Positions 8,120-18,400 of a stretch of 64,000 nucleotides of DNA are shown here, piece after piece. The notes below the pieces were generated by a model, which was not told the origin of the DNA, made no database searches, and was given only the letters and a program-made list of their open reading frames with translations. The position numbers and the translations under genes are program-made. Numbering within the stretch: position 1 is the first letter of the stretch; every line of letters begins with the position of its first letter. The DNA is from VRUE01 sp963708115 (GTDB lineage Bacteria > Actinomycetota > Thermoleophilia > Solirubrobacterales > 70-9), in NCBI GenBank assembly GCA_963708115.1, contig CAVPRX010000001.1, positions 1,302,001 through 1,366,000 of the forward strand, read 5' to 3'.

Positions 8120-9469
8120 TCAGACCGTCGCAAAGCGACGCAGCGCGAAGCGCGCGAGCGCGCCGTAGGCGACGATCAGGACCGCCAAGTGAAGCAGAGG
8201 CCCGCCGATCCCCGATCCAGCCGAGTCGAGTGCCGCGGTCATCGCCTGCAGCGTTGGCTTGAAGGGGAACAGCGCCGTCACCACCCGGATGCCGTCGTAG
8301 AGCCCAGCGCCGACGGCTCCCGAGGGGACGAGCGAGAGCAACGCGACCGGCAGCGAGATCATGAAGGCGAGCAGGGAGACGGCTCGGACGTCGCGTGCGG
8401 CCGCTCCCAGAGCCGCACCGGCCGCCGCCAGGGCCGCGCCGCCGCCGAGGATCGCCAGCAGCCAGAGCCCGAACCGGCTCCACTCGAGCCCGACGAAGAG
8501 CTGCACTCCCGCCAGCATCAGCAGCGTCACCACCAGTCCGACCACGACCCCGAGCCCGACCTTCTCAGCGAGCAGGCCCGTGCGCGAGAGCAGCCCGCCG
8601 GTGAGGCGCGGGAAGGTGTTTTCCTCGCGCTCCAGAGCCAGCGAGCCGGCGACGAGGAGGAGGGTGACGAAGGTGAGGGTCAGCGTCGCCGCGACCGCCA
8701 CCGCGAAGATTTCCAGCGGGGGGGTGGGGGCGCTGACCGATTGCTTACGGACGGCGATCGGCTGGGCCAGCCGATCGATCAGTGGCGCCGCGACATCGAG
8801 GTTGTCGCGGGCGAGAGTGGCGAAGCGGATCACCCGGTCGAGCTCGGCACGCTGCGAAGGGGGCACGGCCGGCCGCAGCGACTGCAGGATCGAAGCGACG
8901 GCACGCAGGCCGAGGATTTCGACCGGTTGGCCGAGCACGTCAAAATCGCCGCCGTCGACGACCAGGTTGAGATAGCGGCCGCCTTCCTTGGCGATCTGCT
9001 TGGCAATGAAGAGGTTGGCCTGGGCCAGCAAGGCGGTGATGCGGTCGTCGACCACCCGCGCCTTGAGCGGATCCTCCTCGTTGACGATCACATCGACTTC
9101 GGGAGTTTCGGGGGCCAGGGTGGAGAGCGAGTTGAGCCGATCGATCAGGTCGCTGGGCAGGATCAGCGCGGCGAGCACGTCGCCGTCTCGCACCTTCGCT
9201 TCGGCCTGCGCCCGGCCGCTGACGTCGACGCACTCGACCTGCTTGCAGATCCGGTCGTTGACCCCGACCGCCGGCAGCTTGCCGTTGCCGCCGGCAATCC
9301 GCGCCCCAGGCGGGATTTCATTGAGAAACGCAACCCGGGGCTTGCCGGGTTCGCGCGAGATCGCGAAGCCGATCAGCAGGGCGATCAAGATCGGGTAGGC
9401 GATCAGCAGGACCGCCTGCAGCGGCGAGCGGCGCAGGATCTGCAGGTCCTTGAGCAGCAGCCAGCGCAC
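8120..9469 (-). CDS. ABC-2 type transporter permease
   Basis: A 449-residue integral membrane subunit of an ABC exporter. One N-terminal membrane helix (about residues 17-36) is followed by a long extracytoplasmic region with an ABC-2 membrane-type pattern (residues ~40-220), then about five helices, including LALEREENTFPRLTGGLLSR typical of ABC-2 permeases. The start is a GTG at 9469. It lies 3 bases after the stop of the ATPase gene on the same strand, so the pair is an operon. NatAB/YhgE-like exporters have this shape; the substrate cannot be inferred. Confidence 0.8.
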   Translation of the reverse strand: MRWLLLKDLQILRRSPLQAVLLIAYPILIALLIGFAISREPGKPRVAFLNEIPPGARIAGGNGKLPAVGVNDRICKQVECVDVSGRAQAEAKVRDGDVLAALILPSDLIDRLNSLSTLAPETPEVDVIVNEEDPLKARVVDDRITALLAQANLFIAKQIAKEGGRYLNLVVDGGDFDVLGQPVEILGLRAVASILQSLRPAVPPSQRAELDRVIRFATLARDNLDVAAPLIDRLAQPIAVRKQSVSAPTPPLEIFAVAVAATLTLTFVTLLLVAGSLALEREENTFPRLTGGLLSRTGLLAEKVGLGVVVGLVVTLLMLAGVQLFVGLEWSRFGLWLLAILGGGAALAAAGAALGAAARDVRAVSLLAFMISLPVALLSLVPSGAVGAGLYDGIRVVTALFPFKPTLQAMTAALDSAGSGIGGPLLHLAVLIVAYGALARFALRRFATV

Positions 9470-9472
9470 GAG

Positions 9473-10177
9473 TCAGTGGCCCCGGTGCTGAAGGAAGGCG
9501 ACAAAGGCGGTCTCGAAGTCGCGCCCGGCGGCCTCGGGAGTCTCGCCGCGAACCGCCTCGCGCAGGCCATCCGAGGAGCCGTCGAAGAGGCTCTCCCCGT
9601 CGGCGAGGACGAGCAGCCGTTGCCCGTAGCGCTCGGCCTCCTGGATGTCGTGGGTGGAGAAGATCACCGTCGTGCCACGCCCGGCGAGGCCCGAGACGAA
9701 CTCCCAGAGGCGCGCCCGCTGGCGCGGATCGAGCCCGACGCTGGGCTCGTCGAGCAAGAGCACGACGGGACGGGCGAGAAGTCCGATCGCGATGTTGATC
9801 CGCTGCTGGTTACCGCCGGAGAGCTTGGCGACGATCTCCGCACGACGCTCATGCAACCCCGTCAGCTCCAACATCTCCTCGACCGCACCCCGCGGGTCCT
9901 CGTGCTTCTCCAGACGAGCGAAGAGCAGCAGGTTCTCCTCAACCGTCAAGCGCCGGTAGAGCGCAGCCTGCTGCGGCACCCATCCGACGTCGCCATTGGG
10001 CGAGCTGACTGCACCCCCATCCGGCTTCACGGTCCCGGCCAGAATCGAAAGCAGCGTGGTCTTGCCGGCCCCGTTCGGCCCGATGATCGCCACAAGCTCC
10101 CCTGGATCGGCAGCGAAGTCGACGCCCTTGAGAGCTTCTCTGTCCCCGTACCTCTTGACCAGCCCCCGTGCCTCCAC
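9473..10177 (-). CDS. ABC transporter ATP-binding protein
   Basis: A 234-residue ABC ATPase. Walker A is GPNGAGKTT, the Q-loop region is DVGWVPQQAALYRRLTVEE, the signature is LSGGNQQR, Walker B is VVLLLDEPSVGLDPRQ and the H-loop is FSTHDIQEAE. The frame is open to an ATG at 10228, but that would run across the divergent hemB start, so the GTG at 10177 (VEARGLVKRYGD) is preferred. It powers the permease encoded 3 bases downstream. LVKRYGD at the start and the subfamily look are those of drug or Na+ export systems (CcmA/NatA group), which is a loose inference. Confidence 0.85.
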   Translation of the reverse strand: MEARGLVKRYGDREALKGVDFAADPGELVAIIGPNGAGKTTLLSILAGTVKPDGGAVSSPNGDVGWVPQQAALYRRLTVEENLLLFARLEKHEDPRGAVEEMLELTGLHERRAEIVAKLSGGNQQRINIAIGLLARPVVLLLDEPSVGLDPRQRARLWEFVSGLAGRGTTVIFSTHDIQEAERYGQRLLVLADGESLFDGSSDGLREAVRGETPEAAGRDFETAFVAFLQHRGH

Positions 10178-10215
10178 GGCGGGGAACGCTATCCGGTCCC
10201 CGTAGAATCGCCCCG

Positions 10216-11188
10216 ATGCAGTTCCCAAGCACCCGCATGCGACGCCTGCGCCGCACCGAGACCCTGCGCGGCCTGGTTCGCGAGACCGAGCTGTCGCCGG
10301 CGCATCTGATCCAGCCGGCCTTCGTCGTGGCCGGCGAGGGCGTCCGCGAGGACGTCGAGTCGATGCCCGGCATCGAGCGCTTCTCGATCTCCGAGCTGGT
10401 CGCCGAGGCGACCGAGATCGCCAGCGCGGGGATCGGAGCGGTCCTCCTCTTCGGCGTCCCGGCGGACAAGGACGAAACCGGCACCGGGGCCTACGACGAC
10501 GAGGGCATCGTGCAGATGGCGGTGCGGGCTTTGAAGGAGGCCCACCCCGAGCTGACCGTGATCACGGACGTCTGTCTCTGCGAGTACACCACGCACGGTC
10601 ACTGCGGCTTCCTCCGCGACGGCGAGGTCGACAACGACCTTACGGTCGAGCTGCTCGCCAAAACCGCGATCTCCCACGCCGAGGCCGGCGCCGACGCGGT
10701 GGCACCCAGCGACATGATGGACGGCCGTGTCGGCTCGATCCGCCACCAGCTGGACGAGGAGGGCCACGCCGGAACCCCGATCATCGCCTACAGCGCCAAG
10801 TACGCCTCCGCCTTCTACGGTCCCTTTCGCGAGGCAGCCGAGTCGACCCCCGAGTTCGGCGATCGGCGTGGCTACCAGCTCGATCCGGCTAACGCCGCCG
10901 AGGCGGTGCGGGAGGCTCTGCTCGACCTCGACGAGGGTGCGGACATGCTGATGGTCAAGCCCGCGACCCCCTATCTCGACGTCGTCCGGCGGGTCAAGGA
11001 GGAGACCGGCGCCCCGCTCGCCGCCTACCATGTCTCCGGCGAGTACTCGATGCTGAAGGCGGCTGCCGCCAACGGCTGGATCGACGAGCGCGCCGCGGTG
11101 GTAGAGACGCTTGACCTCGATCCGCCGCGCCGGCGCCGACGCGATCGTCACCTACTACGCGAAGGAGGCCGCAGCTTGGCTCCGGTGA
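10216..11188 (+). CDS. hemB: Porphobilinogen synthase (delta-aminolevulinate dehydratase), one frameshift
   Basis: Condenses two 5-aminolevulinates to porphobilinogen. Seen are the Zn/metal site DVCLCEYTTHGHCGF, the first active-site lysine in YSAKYASAFYGPFREA and the Schiff-base lysine in DMLMVKPATPYLD. The frame breaks near 11112: after AAVVETL the conserved end (TSIRRAGADAIVTYYAKEA) continues in the +1 frame to a TGA at 11186-11188. Removing one T in the stretch GACGCTTGACC gives 323 residues, the normal size. The ATG at 10216 is used. The stop overlaps the start region of the next gene, so hemB, ahbAB and hemL form one operon. Confidence 0.9.
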
Positions 11189-12261
11189 AAGTTCCCCAGT
11201 CGAAGGCCCGCTCCCGCAAGGGCGGCGCGGCGATTCCGCTGGACGAGACCGACAAGCGGCTGATGAACCTGCTGCAGTCGAGCTTTCCGCTCGACCGTGA
11301 GCCCTTTGCCCTGCTCGCCTCCGAGGCGGAGCTCGAGCTCGACGATGTCCTCACCCGCACCCGGCGGCTGCTGGACGAGCGGATCATCCGCGAGATCACG
11401 CCGATCTTCGACACCCGCGCGCTCGGCTACGAGTCGATGCTGGTCGCCGCCAAAGTCGACGCCGAGAACCCCCAGCGTGCCGCCGCCGCGGTCAACGCCC
11501 ATCCAGGCGTCTCCCACAACTACCTGCGCACCCACGACTTCAACCTCTGGTTCACGATCGCCGTGCCCCCAGACTCCCAGCTGGGCATGGCGGGCAGCCT
11601 GGAAGCGCTGATGCGCGAGACCGGCGCCGAGTCGATGCGCCAGCTGCCCACCCTGACTCTGTTCAAGATCAACATGAACTTGGAGATGGAGAAGGGCACC
11701 GATGCGCTGGCCGCCGCGGTCGAAGCGGCGCCACCGCGGGAGCTGGAGCGGCAGCCCTACGACGAGGGCGACGTCGCCACGATCCAGGCCATGCAGGGTC
11801 CGATGGAGGCGGTCGAGCGGCCCTACGACGCCGCCGCCGAAGAGCTGGGGATCACGACCGACGAGCTGCTGGAGCAGCTGCGGAACATGGTCGATCGCAA
11901 GCTGCTGCGCCGCGTCGCGGCGATCCTCTACCACCGCCGCGCCGGCTTCTCGGCCAACGGCATGGGCGTCTGGAAGGTTCCCGAGGGGGAGATCATGGAG
12001 ACGGGCGGCCGCATGGCCTCCTTCCGGGGCATCTCCCACTGCTACCAGCGGCCGACTTACGAGGATTGGCCGTACAGCGTCTTCACCATGGCCCACGGCC
12101 GCTCGAAGGAGGAGTGCGACGCGATCCTCGACTCGATCGCCGAGGAGTGCGGGATGGGCCCCGAGGACCGCGCCACGCTCTACTCCTCGACCGAGTACAA
12201 GAAGATCCGGCTGCACTACTTCACCGACGACTACGCGCGGTGGGACGCTGAACATTCGTAG
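11176..12261 (+). CDS. ahbAB: Siroheme decarboxylase, AhbA-AhbB (NirDL-type) fusion
   Basis: A 361-residue tandem of two Lrp/AsnC-like units. Each has an N-terminal winged helix (LDETDKRLMNLLQSSFPLD; then PYDAAAEELGITTDELLEQL) and a C-terminal ferredoxin-like half. The first half carries HDFNLWFTIAVP and the second YEDWPYSVFTMAHGRSKEEC, which match the substrate-contact motifs of siroheme decarboxylase AhbA and AhbB subunits. The enzyme converts siroheme to 12,18-didecarboxysiroheme. The TTG at 11176 has AAGGAGG 7 bases upstream; a GTG at 11185 overlapping the hemB stop is the alternative. Being between hemB and hemL suggests a role in tetrapyrrole synthesis; ahbC, ahbD and siroheme genes are not in the window. 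Confidence 0.8.
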   Translation: MAPVKVPQSKARSRKGGAAIPLDETDKRLMNLLQSSFPLDREPFALLASEAELELDDVLTRTRRLLDERIIREITPIFDTRALGYESMLVAAKVDAENPQRAAAAVNAHPGVSHNYLRTHDFNLWFTIAVPPDSQLGMAGSLEALMRETGAESMRQLPTLTLFKINMNLEMEKGTDALAAAVEAAPPRELERQPYDEGDVATIQAMQGPMEAVERPYDAAAEELGITTDELLEQLRNMVDRKLLRRVAAILYHRRAGFSANGMGVWKVPEGEIMETGGRMASFRGISHCYQRPTYEDWPYSVFTMAHGRSKEECDAILDSIAEECGMGPEDRATLYSSTEYKKIRLHYFTDDYARWDAEHS

Positions 12262-13533
12262 TTACGATCGGTCGGCGGAGCTGTACCGTCGGGCGTTGAG
12301 GGTCATGCCGGGCGGGGTCAACTCTCCCGTGCGGGCGATGCGGCAGCTCGGCCGCGAGCCGATCTTCATCGATCGCGGCGAGGGCTGCGAGCTGGTCGAC
12401 GCCGACGGCAACCGCTACGTCGACTGGGTCTGCTCCTGGGGCCCGCTTATCCTCGGCCACGCCCACCCCGATGTGGTCGCGGCCGTCAACGAGGCCGCGG
12501 CGCGCGGCACCAGCTACGGGGCGGCGACCGCGGCCGAGGTCGAGCTGGCGGAGAACCGTGGTCGATCGCATCCCGTCCGTGGAGATGCTGCGGCTGACCA
12601 GCTCCGGCACCGAGGCGGCGATGGGGGCGGTGCGCCTCGCCCGCGCCGTGACCGGTCGCGAGGTCGTGGTCAAGTTCGCCGGCGCACTACCACGGCCACT
12701 CCGACGGCCTGCTTGCCGACGCCGGCTCGGGCCTGGCGACGCTGGCGATCCCGGGCAGCCCGGGAGTGACCGCGGCGCAGGCGGCCGGCACGGTGGTCGT
12801 TCCCTGGAACGACCGCGAGGCGGTCGCGGCGCGCCCTCGAAGAGCACCCGGTCGCCGCTCTGCTGCTCGAGCCGATCCCGGCCAACATGGGCGTCGTTTT
12901 CGCGGAGGACGGCTTCCTTGAGCTTCCTCCGCTCCGCGACCCGCGATGCCGGCGCCATGCTGATCTTCGACGAGGTGATCAGCGGCTTCCGCGTCGCCCG
13001 CGGCGGCGCCCAGGAGCATCTACGACTTCGATCCCGACCTGACCGTCCTCGGCAAGGTCCTCGGCGGCGGTCTCCCCGCGGCGGCCTTCGGTGGCCCGGC
13101 GGCGACGATGGAACGGATCGCGCCGGCCGGCGACGTCTATCAGGCGGGGACGCTCTCGGGCAACCCGCTGGCCGTGGCGGCCGGGCTGGCGACGCTGCGG
13201 CGACTCGACGCCGCCGCCTACGACCGGCTCGAGCAGCTCACCGACCGCCTGGCCGCCGGCCTCGCGGAGCTGACCCGCGGCCTCCCGGCGCACCCGGCCT
13301 CGACCCCCGGTTTGCTCACCCTCTTCTTCAGCCCCGAACCCATCACCGATTTCGCTGTGGCGTCGGCCTGCGACCTCGCGCGTCACGCCCGCTTCTGCCG
13401 GGCGATGCTCGAGCGCGGCATCTACCCGCCGCCCTCGCAGTTCGAGGCATGGTTCGTCTCGCTCGCCCACGACGAGGAGGCGATCGACCGCACGCTGGAA
13501 GCGGCAGCGGAGTCGCTGGAGGAGGCGCTTCAG
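12254..13533 (+). CDS. hemL: Glutamate-1-semialdehyde 2,1-aminomutase, at least five frameshifts
   Basis: Makes 5-aminolevulinate from glutamate-1-semialdehyde. Conserved blocks occur in order but in changing frames: AELYRRALRVMPGGVNSPVRA, SSGTEAAMGAVRLARA, YHGHSDGLLADAGSGLATL, MLIFDEVISGFRVARGG, and the PLP-lysine block TVLGKVLGGGLPAAAFGG. The breaks lie near 12553, 12688, 12833, 12920 and 13018, each fitting one extra base. No ATG or GTG is found at the expected start; the protein should begin around 12248-12257 (CTG or ATT), perhaps hiding a further error. The last frame stays open into the next gene, so a sixth indel near 13500 is likely. Scattered insertions in a complete gene point to sequence errors. 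Confidence 0.85.
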
Positions 13534-13923
13534 ATGAGCGTCGCACTGCAGCAGCTCGCCCAGCAACTTCGCGACGAGGACACGCCGATCTCCCCGCACG
13601 TGATCGATCCAGACGAGGCTGCGGCGTTCGCGCCGGCGGGTGAGTACGCACTGGTCATCGAGGCGGTGCGCGAGGGCTACCTCCTTCACTACGGCGAGCC
13701 GCGCCTGCTCGCCGGCCACGACCCCGACCTCGCCCTGCTCGCCGGCGACTACCTCTACGCGCTGGGGATCGAACGCCTCGCCGCGCTCGGCGACACCGAG
13801 GCCGTCCACAGGCTCGCTGACCTGATCAGCACCTGCGCCCAACTCCACACCGAAGGCCGCGAGGACGAGGTCCCAGCGGCATGGGAAGACGCGATCCATC
13901 AGATCACGAAAGACGCGACCTGA
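13534..13923 (+). CDS. Small conserved protein with polyprenyl-synthase-like helix pattern
   Basis: A 129-residue, Ala/Leu/Glu-rich helical protein beginning at an ATG with a strong GGAGGAGG sequence 8 bases upstream. It is in frame with the end of hemL, giving an apparent fusion, but HemL proteins end just before this ATG. One extra base upstream would recreate the common ATGA stop-start overlap, so a separate gene is preferred. The segment DLALLAGDYLYALGIERLAALGDTEAVHRLADLI resembles the GDYL/LGD helix of trans-polyprenyl synthases, but no DDxxD metal motif is present. I do not know its function; the resemblance may be only helical. Confidence 0.6.
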   Translation: MSVALQQLAQQLRDEDTPISPHVIDPDEAAAFAPAGEYALVIEAVREGYLLHYGEPRLLAGHDPDLALLAGDYLYALGIERLAALGDTEAVHRLADLISTCAQLHTEGREDEVPAAWEDAIHQITKDAT

Positions 13924-14031
13924 CCAAGCAGTTCAAGGACGCAGGGAGGGCGGCAAGGGGAGCGCACTTCAGTGCGTGACCCGAAGACGGCCGACCGAGG
14001 ACGCCGAAATGCGCAGTGTCAGGGCGCGTCT

Positions 14032-14809
14032 TTAGCTGACGGTGCAGTCGCGGATCAAAGTCTCGACCACGTGCTTGTTTTCCGCGAATCCGAAGTTCGC
14101 CCTGGCGAACGGGTAGACGGCGCCGGGGAATCCTTCAGGGGCGGCGCAGCCGGCGCTGATGAAGCTGTACTTCTTGCCCTGGTAGGTGTAGACCCGGTGC
14201 AGCTTCATGTCGAAGTGGGTGACGTAGGCCCACTGGCGAGCGGGCTTCGGCAGGGTCGTCTTGATCACCGTGCCGAAGGTGCCCTGCTTTTCGAGCACGT
14301 TGAAGGTGAGCACGAAGGCCGACGGCGGCTTGCGCCCGTAGACCTGCGCGAGCAGCCGCCTGTGCCCGCCGGAGGCCTTTGCGTGGAAAACGAGCAGCGG
14401 TCCCTTGAACGTGAACGGCGACTGGTTCGTCAGGTGAACCCGCACCTGGACATGGCCGCTACCGACGATCGCCTTGCCGCAGATCCGCCGTCGCGGCCTT
14501 GATCGTGGTGGGCTGAATCCGGCGCACGCGGCAAGTCGGCAGTCCACGATCGAAAATTGTGCCGCCTTGGTTGATCCCCACCGAGATCGTGCGTAGCTGC
14601 GGCGGCGGATCCAAGCCTTCGGCCGACTTGAAGGTGCTGTCGAGTGTGACCGCCACCGGCGCCATACCCGTCCTCGGCAGCGTCTGCGGCGAGATGCCCC
14701 CGTCGATGTTGACGATGATGTCCCCCTCCTGCCGGACCTCTGCCCTTGCGATCCCCGCCAGGGCCAGGGTCACCAGCAGGGCGACCGCAACCAGCCCGAC
14801 CCGCCGCAA
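14032..14809 (-). CDS. Secreted protein, divergent DGTHP-family paralog, one frameshift
   Basis: A protein of about 258 residues with a signal peptide (RRVGLVAVALLVTLALAGIARA) and the layout of the family found five more times in this window: a short RxGDIIxxxDGGxxPxxLP segment at the start, LLVFHAKASGGHRRLL where others have LLVFNGGEKGGKVTLL, and a C-terminal KYSFISAGC. The frame breaks near 14480, where one extra G separates the N-terminal part from ICGKAIVGSGHVQVRVHL. It is the most divergent paralog: the middle motif is QLRTISVGINQGG instead of DGTHPxAxRE. It lies 1 base after the small secreted gene and downstream of an MMPL exporter on the same strand. Confidence 0.65.
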
Positions 14810-14810
14810 C

Positions 14811-15311
14811 TTAGAGGAACCTCGAGGAGTCGATCCGGCACTCCTTGAAGGGGAAGCTGATCACCGTGTTGTTGGCTTTGTTGTTGTTGTTGTTGAGCTT
14901 CACGGCGAGTTTCTGCGCGTGGTACTTGTCCTTGGCCTTCAGCTTGCTGCCGATCTGCTGCAGGTAGGTCTTCTCGCTCTTCAAGTAGCCGACCCATTTT
15001 TCGAGCTTCGCCGCGTAGGCTGCGGGCTGAGGCACCTTGGCGATCTGGGTCACCGTCTTGCCCAGCACCCCGGAAGCCTGAATGAAGCGCTTTCCCGCCG
15101 GGACCAGTTCGTCCTTCTGAACCTGGGCTTTGACGCCCTTGAGGATGCGCGAGTTCGCTTCCGAGTTGGCCTTGCAGATCGGCTCGACCTGGTCGGCGTA
15201 TTCCTGCTGTTCGGGGGTGGCAGCCAGCGCGACGGGCACTGCCACGAGCAGCGCCACGACCAAGGCAAGGCCGAGCTTGAGTAGAGACGACACCGTTGCT
15301 GAGCTTCCCAC
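14811..15311 (-). CDS. Small secreted protein, unknown function
   Basis: A 166-residue protein with a clear signal peptide (SSLLKLGLALVVALLVAVPVALA, predicted cut after ALA) and a mature part that is mostly helical and Lys/Gln/Asn-rich. Two cysteines (PICKAN near residue 50 and KECRID near the C-terminus) could form a disulfide. A run of five Asn (KLNNNNNKANN) is unusual in such a GC-rich gene. It lies between the MMPL exporter and a DGTHP-family paralog on the same strand, so the three may work at the cell envelope. I do not recognise the family. Confidence 0.6.
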   Translation of the reverse strand: MGSSATVSSLLKLGLALVVALLVAVPVALAATPEQQEYADQVEPICKANSEANSRILKGVKAQVQKDELVPAGKRFIQASGVLGKTVTQIAKVPQPAAYAAKLEKWVGYLKSEKTYLQQIGSKLKAKDKYHAQKLAVKLNNNNNKANNTVISFPFKECRIDSSRFL

Positions 15312-15424
15312 GTCCGAACCCTCCTGTCTACGCTGACTGGACCTGGCTACGCACGACGGCGGCCGGTCCCCCTGTCCTCACCCTGCCATCAAAAATACAC
15401 GAGTTCTTATGCCGTGCGAATGTA

Positions 15425-18400
15425 CTAACCCGCCCGCGAGCCATGAAGATCGATCTCGGGCAGAATTCTCTCCAGCGGGCGCGGTAGCCACCAGACCCGA
15501 TCTCCGAGCAGAAGCATCAGCGCCGGCAGCAGGACGATCCTGACCACGGTGGCATCGAGCAGCACCGCCACCGCCAGGCCGGTGCCGAGCTGGCTGACCG
15601 TGGCGATGTCTGCCCCGGCGAAGGCGACGAAGACGGCCATCATGATCGCCGCCGCACCGGTGATCACGCGCGCGGTCTTGTCGAGGCCGAAGACGATCGC
15701 CTCTTTGTTGGAGGCGTTGTTCTCGTAGTGCTCCCGCATCCGCATCAGCAGAAACACCGCGTAGTCGATCGAGAGGCCGAAGATGATCCCGAAGATTCCC
15801 GCCGCGCCGATCGCGTCGACATAGGTGTGGCCACCCAGCGGCCACCCCTCGGGCACGTCGAAGAGGAGGGTTAGGACGCCGAAGGCGACGGCGACCGTGA
15901 CCAGGTTGAGCGCCACCGCGAGCGCCGCCAGCAGCAGCGCCCGCAGGATGATGACGAGGATCAGGAAGGTGGCGAGCGTGATCACGCCGATCATGATCGG
16001 GATCCGTTCCGAGATCACGTTGGTGTAATCGATCAGTTCGGCGGCGGCTCCGGCGACGCCGGTGGTCGCCCCCGTCGATGCCGCCAGCCCGACGGCGTCC
16101 TTCTTGAGGCGTTCGTTCAGCGCGGTCGAGCCGGCGGTGTTGAAGGTGTAGCGGGGGATCACGACTATCTGCGCGGCCTGCCCGCCGTTTTCGATGTCGA
16201 CGACGCTGGATATGCGCTTGCGTTCTTCCTCCGGCGCCCCGGCGAGGGTCGAGAGGACGAAGTAGCCGGAATTGAAGATCCCCGGCGAGTTGTGGCGCAG
16301 GCGGTCGACCTTGCGGTTGACCTTGCGGGCGCTGACCGACACTTCGACGTGGCCTTCCTGCAGCTTGCTCTGCAGCGGACGAGAGCGGTGGAAGCCTTCC
16401 GCCAGGCGCTCTTCGAGCGAATCGGCGCCGCCGCGCAGCTGGCCCAACCCGTCGACCAGCTGCGACGCGCCGCCCTCGAGCTTGCCCAGGGCTTCAGGCA
16501 ACGGTCCCGCTTCCTTCGCGAGCCGCGCGGCGCCCTCGTGCAGTTCGGCCCCACCGCCGGCGAGCTTTTCCTGGCCTTTGTTCAGGCTGGTCGCCTTGCT
16601 TTCCAGGCGGTGTGCTTCGCCGGCGGCGACGGTCAGCGATTCGACCACCCGTTCGGCTTCTCGCTGTTGGGCGGCGAGCGAGGGATCGCTCGCCGCGCGT
16701 CGCCGCAGGTCCGTGGCGAGTTCTCGTGCCTGCTCCAGCGCCCGGTTGCTCACGGTGTTGAAGACGACTTCCGACGCCTGCTTGACCGCGAGCCCGCCGA
16801 GCTGCGCCTTCTGCTGTCCTTCGGCAAGCCTGCCCGAGCCCTTGGACAGGCGGCCGAGCGCGTCCACGGCTTCCGCCGCGCCGCCGGCCACCTGGCCGAT
16901 CCCGCCTTCGAGCTGCTTCGCTCCCTCGCCCGCCTGCCCGGTTCCATTGGAGAGCAGCCCGGCGCCGTAGCTCGCTTTGGAGAGCCCGGAGCGAAGCTGC
17001 CCTACGCCGTCAGCCGCCTTGCCCAGATTCTTCCCCAGCGTCGTCAGCTGTTCCGGATTGGCTTCGCCGCGACCGGCGAGCAGGTCGTTGCCGGTCTGCT
17101 GCAGGGGCTTGACCTGCTTCTTGATCTGGGCTGGGCCGATCACGGCCTGTACGCCCGGATCGTCGGCGATCCGCCGCTGCCAGCGTGCCAGTGCGGCGAG
17201 GGTGTCGGCTTCGGTGATCGGGCCATTTTCGGAGACCGCGACGAGGACGAAGGGGGCTTCCCAGCCGGGCCCGATCGCATCGGCGAGCAGTTCCGCTTCC
17301 TGGCGGGCGGGGTTGGAGGAGGGCAGCTGTTCGGCGCTCGGCGGCCCCGTCTTCAGCGTCAGTGCCGGAATCGCCAGCAGCATCACGACCACGCCGATCA
17401 GGATCGCCGCCAGCAGTGGCCGGCTGAGGGCGCCGCGCACCAGCACCATCACTCCTTCGCCGCCGCCGTTGCCGCCGATCCGCCAACGGTTGACGTTGTG
17501 ACCGGTGACGACCAGCAACGCCGGTCCGATCAGGGCGGCGACGAGGACGCTGATCGCGGTGACGATGATCGCCGTTCCGGCCAGGGAGAGGAGCAGCGTG
17601 CCCGGCATCACAAAGAGCGTCACCAGCATCGCCAGGAAGAGAGTGGAGCCGGCAAATGCGATCGTGCGGCCGGCAGTGCGTCGGGTCATCCTCGCCGCCT
17701 CGAGGGGCGGCGTGCCGGTCTCCAGCTCCTCGCGGAAGCGGGAGACCATCAAGAGCGCATAATCGACCCCCAGGGCCAAGCCCATCATCGAGCAGACGGT
17801 CAGGGCGAAGCCGTCGATCGCGATCCAGTTGGCGGCGATCGCGAGCATGCCCCGCGAGGCGGTCACGGCGACCGCACCGAAGGCAAGGGGAATCGCCGCG
17901 GCGACCGGCGAGCGGAAGACGAGCAGCAGGACCAGCAGGAGGAAGGGAATCGCGATCAACTCGGCCCGGTCGGTCGAGTGCACCGCCTCGTCGATCAAGG
18001 CGCGCGAGAGGCTGGCGTAGCCGCTCTCCGACGCGGTCACCGGCGGTTTGATCTGTTCTTCCAGCGTCCGGTCGAGATACGGGACGGTGTTCTTCACCGC
18101 CTCCTCGGCGCTGACGTGGAAATCGATCAGGATCAGCGCCTTGCGCGGGCTGGGGCGCAGATTCCCGACGCTCCCTTTGTCCCAGGGGGAGACGGTCGAG
18201 ACAGCCGGGTCGGTGCGCAGCTTGCGGATCAGCGCCGGTCCCTGGCGATCGAGCTCGGCGGGCGGCCCTTGCAGCAGAACCGCGAACGGGGCGGTATCGC
18301 CGAAGTAGCGGTGGACGAGCGCGCTTGCCTTGCCCGAGTCGGTCCCGGGAACGCTGAGCGAGGTAGGCCGCAGCTTGCCCTCGACGCCCAGCCCGAGCAC

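Noticed and set aside
10168..12261. HemB-siroheme decarboxylase fusion of about 697 codons
   Set aside because: The join comes from the single-base break in hemB near 11112; the true HemB end is present in the next frame and the second gene has its own ribosome site.
10216..13533. Programmed frameshifts in hemB and hemL
   Set aside because: Many scattered breaks without a shared slippery site, and similar breaks in ribosomal and replication genes, point to sequence error.
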